Of a stretch of 18,343 bases of DNA, positions 14,807 to 18,343 are shown piece after piece (position 1 is the first letter of the stretch; every line of letters starts with the position of its first letter). Where the stretch lies: the NCBI GenBank assembly GCA_937926195.1, contig CALEXZ010000032.1, forward strand, positions 1-18,343, given 5' to 3'. Source of the stretch: an uncultured Actinomyces sp. (GTDB lineage: Bacteria > Actinomycetota > Actinomycetes > Actinomycetales > Actinomycetaceae). Under the pieces are notes generated by a model. It made no database searches. It was not told the DNA's origin and saw only the letters and a list, made by a program, of their open reading frames with translations. The position numbers were made by a program, and so were the translations under genes.

Positions 14807-16729
14807 TCAGGCATCGGCGCGGCGTCGACGGGCCGCGTCCTTGAAGCGCTCCTGAGTGTCGAGGATGATCTTGCGGATCCTCACGGCCTCAGGCGTGACC
14901 TCGACGCACTCGTCCTCGGCCGCGAACTCAAGGCTCTCCTCGAGGGTGAGGCGGCGCGGCGGGGTGAGGGCCTCGAAGGAGTCGGCGGTGGAGGAGCGCA
15001 TGTTGGTCTGCTGCTTCTCGCGCACGACGTTGACGTCCATGTCCTCGTTGCGGGGGTTCTCGCCGACGACCTGGCCCTCGTAGGTCTCCTGCGTGGGCTC
15101 GACGAAGAAGGTGCCGCGGTCCTGCAGCCGCACAAGCGCGTAGGCGGTCACCGCGCCCGCACGGTCGGAGACGAGCGAGCCGGTGGTGCGCGAGATGATC
15201 TGCCCCGCCCAGGGCTCGTAGCCCTCCGCGATGGAGGAGGCGATACCGGTGCCACGGGTCTCGGTGAGGAACTGCGTGCGCAGACCGATGGTGCCGCGCG
15301 CGGGGATGAGGAACTCCATGCGGATCCAGCCGGTGCCGTGGTTCGTCATGGTCTCCATGCGCCCCTTGCGGGCGGCCATGAGCTGGGTGACCGCCCCCAG
15401 GTGCTCCTCGGGGACGTCGATGGTCATGCGCTCGACGGGCTCGTGCCGCTTGCCGTCGATCATCTTGGTCACGACCTGCGGCTTGCCGACCGTGAGCTCG
15501 AAGCCCTCACGACGCATCTGCTCGACGAGGATCGCCAGCGCCAGCTCGCCGCGCCCCTGGACCTCCCAGGCGTCGGGCCGGTCCGTGGGCAGCACCCGCA
15601 GGGACACGTTGCCGACGAGCTCACGGTCGAGACGGTCCTTGACCTGGCGGGCGGTGACCTTCGCCCCCTTCGTGCGCCCGGCCATCGGGGAGGTGTTGAT
15701 GCCGATGGTCATGGAGATCGCCGGGTCGTCCACCGTGATGAGCGGAAGCGGGCGCGGGTCCTCAGGGTCCACGAGGGACTCACCGATGGTGATGTCCTCG
15801 ATCCCGGCGACCGCCACGATGTCACCCGCGTGCGCCTCCGCTGCGGGCTTGCGGTCCAGCCCCTCGGTGACGAGCAGCTCGGAGACGCGGGCGCTGGTGA
15901 GCGAGCCGTCGTGGCGGGCCCAGGCGACGGTCTGCCCCTTGCGCAGGGTGCCGTTGTGGATACGCAGCAGGGCCAGGCGGCCCAGGAAGGGAGAGGCGTC
16001 GAGGTTCGTCACGTGCGCCTGGAGGGGGGCCCCCTCGTCGTAGGAGGGGCCGGGGATCCGCTCGATGATGGTGCGGAAGAGCGGCTCCAGGTCCGCGTTG
16101 GCGGGCAGGGCGCCGTCGTCCGGCTGGACGGTGTCGGCGCGACGGGCCTTGGCCGAGGCGTAGACGACGGGGACGTCCAGGACGGCGTCGAGGTCGATGT
16201 CGGGGTGCTCGTCGGTCAGGTCGGAGGCGAGGGCGAGCAGCAGGTCGGTGGTCTCCTCCACGACCTCGCCGATGCGCGAGTCGGGGCGGTCCACCTTGTT
16301 GACGACGACGATGACCGGCAGGTTGGCGGCCAGGGCCTTGCGCAGGACGAAGCGGGTCTGGGGCAGCGGCCCCTCGGAGGCGTCAACGAGGAGGACGACG
16401 CCGTCGACCATGGACAGGCCGCGCTCGACCTCACCGCCGAAGTCAGCGTGACCGGGGGTGTCGATGACGTTGATGGTCAGGCCCTCGCTCAGGCCCGCGG
16501 CGACGGCGGCCGGCCCGGCGTAGTGCACCGCCGTGTTCTTCGCGAGGATCGTGATGCCCTTCTCACGCTCCAGCTCGCCGGAGTCCATGACGCGCTCGGC
16601 CGTGTTCTCCTCCGTCGCACGGGTGCCGAAGGCACCGGCCTCCCACAGCATCGCGTCGACGAGGGTGGTCTTGCCGTGGTCGACGTGGGCGACGATGGCG
16701 ACGTTGCGCAGGTCCTGGCGCACGCTCAT
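14807..16729 (-). CDS. typA: Ribosome-associated translational GTPase TypA/BipA
   Basis: TypA is an EF-G-like GTPase that binds the ribosome and supports 50S assembly and stress adaptation. The 640-residue product has G1 AHVDHGKTTL (K20), G2/switch I ending EREKGITILAK, G3 DTPGHADFGG, G4 NKVDRPD and G5 SAK. The beta-barrel, the alpha-beta domains (EVQGRGELALAIL) and the TypA-specific C-terminal part follow (GYEPWAGQI, GQVVGENPRNEDMDVNVVREKQQTNMRSS). ATG 16729 was chosen because GGAAGAAG ends 8 nt upstream; a GTG three codons earlier (16738) lacks such spacing. The next gene (VanW family) starts 40 nt downstream. A leader of roughly 75-80 nt is likely if the -10 at 16809 is used. Confidence 0.96.
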   Translation of the reverse strand: MSVRQDLRNVAIVAHVDHGKTTLVDAMLWEAGAFGTRATEENTAERVMDSGELEREKGITILAKNTAVHYAGPAAVAAGLSEGLTINVIDTPGHADFGGEVERGLSMVDGVVLLVDASEGPLPQTRFVLRKALAANLPVIVVVNKVDRPDSRIGEVVEETTDLLLALASDLTDEHPDIDLDAVLDVPVVYASAKARRADTVQPDDGALPANADLEPLFRTIIERIPGPSYDEGAPLQAHVTNLDASPFLGRLALLRIHNGTLRKGQTVAWARHDGSLTSARVSELLVTEGLDRKPAAEAHAGDIVAVAGIEDITIGESLVDPEDPRPLPLITVDDPAISMTIGINTSPMAGRTKGAKVTARQVKDRLDRELVGNVSLRVLPTDRPDAWEVQGRGELALAILVEQMRREGFELTVGKPQVVTKMIDGKRHEPVERMTIDVPEEHLGAVTQLMAARKGRMETMTNHGTGWIRMEFLIPARGTIGLRTQFLTETRGTGIASSIAEGYEPWAGQIISRTTGSLVSDRAGAVTAYALVRLQDRGTFFVEPTQETYEGQVVGENPRNEDMDVNVVREKQQTNMRSSTADSFEALTPPRRLTLEESLEFAAEDECVEVTPEAVRIRKIILDTQERFKDAARRRRADA

Positions 16730-16808
16730 AGGGGGCACTTCTTCCGGTGGGGGACGCCGTGGGCCGGGAACCGATCAGGGCGCCGACCACAGGGCACGAA
16801 ACAGGGAA

Positions 16809-16814
16809 AGACTA
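16809..16814 (-). promoter_or_regulatory. Candidate -10 box (TAGTCT) upstream of typA
   Basis: TAGTCT on the - strand fits TANNNT and lies in the 179-nt gap between the PH-domain gene and typA. No good -35 is visible at 16-18 nt. A short AGGAC-CGCC-GTCCT hairpin sits directly upstream, so this could instead be part of a weak terminator of the upstream gene. Confidence 0.3.
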
Positions 16815-16831
16815 GAGGACGGCGGTCCTGA

Positions 16832-16845
16832 CCTGCCATGGCAGG
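16832..16845. promoter_or_regulatory. 14-bp perfect palindrome upstream of typA
   Basis: CCTGCCATGGCAGG is self-complementary with no spacer and lies 17 bp upstream of the candidate typA -10 box, in the region where a dimeric regulator or the -35 would be expected. A second small inverted repeat, CACAG-TGC-CTGTG, lies just beyond it at about 16850-16862. The operator role is a guess. Confidence 0.3.
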
Positions 16846-16908
16846 GCCGACACAGTGCCTGTGCGCCCACTCACGATCGCGTCGCAGGACGTCACACCGC
16901 AGGAGCCG

Positions 16909-17592
16909 TCACAGGAGCACGGTGACAGCCACGAGCACGACGCCGAGCACTCCGGCAACAACGGCGACCGGCCGGTTGAGGCTGCTGGTCACGCCGGTCG
17001 CCGCATCAGGAGTCGTATCGTCGGCGGCCTCGCCGCAGCGGCTGCGCACCTGCTCGGCGTAAGCCTGGATGAGGGTCCCTGCGTCGCCGGCGTCGAGGTT
17101 GGTTCGGTGGGTCCCCTCCCCCGCCAGGTACTCCGGACGCACCGCCTCGACCGGCTCGGCGCTCCGCAGCCCGTCGCGCCGCTCCTGCTGCTCGCGCAGG
17201 ACCTGACGGCGTCGGAAGGACTCGGACATGCCGCCGCGGCGGGGCGCGGCCGAGGCCTTCACCTCGACGTCGTCTCGCGTGATGACGGACAGGCCCCAGC
17301 GGGTCCGGCACAACTCGACCTCGTCCCAGCCCAGCACGTGGGTGCGCCAGGCATTGCGGATGGTGAGGGCCTGTGGGCTCAGGGTGATCTGCGGGGCCCA
17401 CCACAGCAGCCAGGTGAGGAAGACGAGCAGGCCGGCCCAGACCATGGCGCGCAGCCCGTGCGCCGCGCCGTCGGCGAGCCCGATCGTCAGGGCCATCGCC
17501 GCCGCGGCGAGGCCGATGAGGGCGGTACCGAGGCGGGCCGGCAGGGAGCGAATGACGACGGTGGGCACGGGCACATCATGCCCGGTCCTCAC
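16909..17592 (-). CDS. PH-domain (bPH type) integral membrane protein
   Basis: The 227-residue product has two N-terminal membrane helices (about 21-40 and 47-65). A short strand-rich segment follows (QITLSPQALTIRNAWRTHVL, GWDEVELCRTRWGLSVITRDDVEV), with the shape of the bacterial PH domains seen in many actinobacterial membrane proteins. A charged linker and a C-terminal helix (about 208-227) complete it. Such proteins are widespread and of unknown function. The start is uncertain: GTG 17592 overlaps the upstream ABC gene stop as GTGA, but its GGAGGA lies directly against it; GTG 17574 has GAGGA 11 nt upstream. The longer form is given. The overlap or near-overlap suggests translation coupled to the ABC gene. 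Confidence 0.78.
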   Translation of the reverse strand: MRTGHDVPVPTVVIRSLPARLGTALIGLAAAAMALTIGLADGAAHGLRAMVWAGLLVFLTWLLWWAPQITLSPQALTIRNAWRTHVLGWDEVELCRTRWGLSVITRDDVEVKASAAPRRGGMSESFRRRQVLREQQERRDGLRSAEPVEAVRPEYLAGEGTHRTNLDAGDAGTLIQAYAEQVRSRCGEAADDTTPDAATGVTSSLNRPVAVVAGVLGVVLVAVTVLL

Positions 17593-18343
17593 TCCTCCAC
17601 CGTCTTATCCGCCGCCTTGTCCACCATTTCGTCCGCTGTCTCATCACTGTAGAGGTCGACGCCGGCTCCGGGGACGGCCCGGATGAGCTCGCGGGTGTAG
17701 TCCTGGCGCGGATGGGCGAAGAGCTCGTCGGCCGCTCCCGCCTCCACGATCCGCCCGTGCTCCATGACGACGACGTCGTCGGCGATCTGGCGCACGACGG
17801 CCAGGTCGTGGGTGATGAACAGGTAGGTCAGCTCCAGCTCGGCCTGCAGGTCGGACAGCAGGCGCAGGATCTGGGCCTGGACCAGCACGTCGAGGGCGGA
17901 GACCGCCTCGTCGAGAACGACGATCTCGGGCTTGAGGGCCAGGGCGCGGGCGATGGCGACGCGCTGGCGCTGTCCGCCGGAGAGCTCATGGGGGTAGCGG
18001 CGCATGACCGAGCGCGGCAGAGAGACCATGTCGAGTAATTCGGCGACGCGCGCCTCGCGCTCCTTGGCGGTGCCGATGCCATGGACCCGCAGCGGCTCCT
18101 CGACGACGCGGAAGATCGAGTACATCGGGTCCAGGGAGCCGTAGGGGTTCTGGAAGACCGGTTGCATGATGCGCCGCAGGGCGAAGAGCTCCTGGGGCCC
18201 CAGGGTGGACAGGTCCACTCCCTCGTGGAACACCTTGCCGGAGGTCGGGTCGATGAGGTTGAGGATGATGTTGGCGACCGTGGACTTACCCGAACCGGAC
18301 TCGCCCACGAGCGCCGTCGTCGTGCCCTTGCGGATGCCGAAGC
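17589..18343 (-). CDS. ABC transporter ATP-binding protein, oligopeptide/dipeptide type (5' end outside window)
   Basis: The visible 250 residues are the nucleotide-binding domain of a peptide/nickel-type importer ATPase that would power uptake by a membrane complex encoded outside the window. Motifs in order are Walker A GESGSGKST, Q-loop VFQNPYGSLDPMYS, signature LSGGQRQRVAIARAL, Walker B IVVLDEAVSALDV and switch His FITHDLAV. YGSLDP and EPLRVHG are typical of the OppF/DppF group. Walker B is followed by Ala-Val where Pro-Thr is more common, a variant I have the impression also occurs in OppF-type proteins. The frame stays open to 18343, so the internal ATG/GTG codons near 18308 are not starts. 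The C-terminus ends in an acidic tail (DEMVDKAADKTVEE) of lower G+C. The stop overlaps the PH-domain gene. If OppD is fused upstream, it cannot be seen here. Confidence 0.9.
   Translation of the reverse strand, partial: FGIRKGTTTALVGESGSGKSTVANIILNLIDPTSGKVFHEGVDLSTLGPQELFALRRIMQPVFQNPYGSLDPMYSIFRVVEEPLRVHGIGTAKEREARVAELLDMVSLPRSVMRRYPHELSGGQRQRVAIARALALKPEIVVLDEAVSALDVLVQAQILRLLSDLQAELELTYLFITHDLAVVRQIADDVVVMEHGRIVEAGAADELFAHPRQDYTRELIRAVPGAGVDLYSDETADEMVDKAADKTVEE

Noticed and set aside
14767..14814. A VanW-gene start at ATG 14814
   Set aside because: It overlaps the typA stop and has no spaced Shine-Dalgarno; ATG 14766 has AGGA 7 nt upstream.
13985..16831. A 948-codon open frame on the + strand opposite typA and part of the VanW gene
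   Set aside because: It spans two confident - strand genes; the Ser/Ala/Thr and then Gly/Asp/Val-rich translation shows no domain.

Overview
The window is a gene-dense chromosomal segment with very high G+C and G/C-dominated third codon positions. The protein repertoire is actinobacterial: a mycobacterial-type MenB, an FdxC-like seven-iron ferredoxin next to DapC, an actinobacterial-type DapD, TypA and a VanW-family wall protein. I infer a member of the Actinomycetaceae, most likely an Actinomyces-like organism. The genus is inference from protein resemblance and base composition only. No mobile element, CRISPR array, rRNA or tRNA was found.

Region 1 (1-5431) holds menaquinone genes on both strands. 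After the 3' tail of an unidentified gene comes menB (+), then a divergent CPBP-family membrane protein (+) and a YagU/DUF1440 membrane protein (+). These converge on menE-menA, which run on the - strand as a likely two-gene operon. A strong bidirectional hairpin separates yagU from menA. MenE activates o-succinylbenzoate to its CoA ester, MenB closes the naphthoquinone ring and MenA prenylates the product at the membrane. The other men genes are not in view.

Region 2 (5500-8495) holds a small PLDc_N membrane protein (+) that converges, with a 9-nt gap, on an unknown membrane protein. The unknown protein is translationally coupled (GTGA overlap) to a histidine-phosphatase protein on the - strand. 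dapD (+) is divergent from the phosphatase. dapD and gltA converge on an 18-bp perfect hairpin.

Region 3 (8505-18343) is entirely on the - strand. In transcription order it reads: ABC transporter ATPase of the OppF/DppF type (cut by the window end), PH-domain membrane protein, typA, a VanW-family protein of about 996 residues, fdxA, dapC and gltA. DapD and DapC catalyse consecutive steps of the succinylase branch of diaminopimelate/lysine synthesis, needed for peptidoglycan. The VanW protein is predicted to sit in the membrane with a peptidoglycan-binding exterior and a very large repeat-built acidic interior.

The observations most worth following are: (a) the VanW protein's roughly 430-residue repetitive cytoplasmic region; (b) a yagU leader with two mutually exclusive hairpins, one covering the ribosome-binding site; (c) a recurring TANNNT-6/7 nt-ATG arrangement without Shine-Dalgarno sequence at menB, the PLDc_N gene and dapD (and a variant at dapC), suggesting leaderless transcripts; (d) altered catalytic motifs in the CPBP protein; and (e) a 16-bp inverted repeat two bases after the first gene's stop. 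I did not find a clearly novel multigene system; most of the window is core metabolism.
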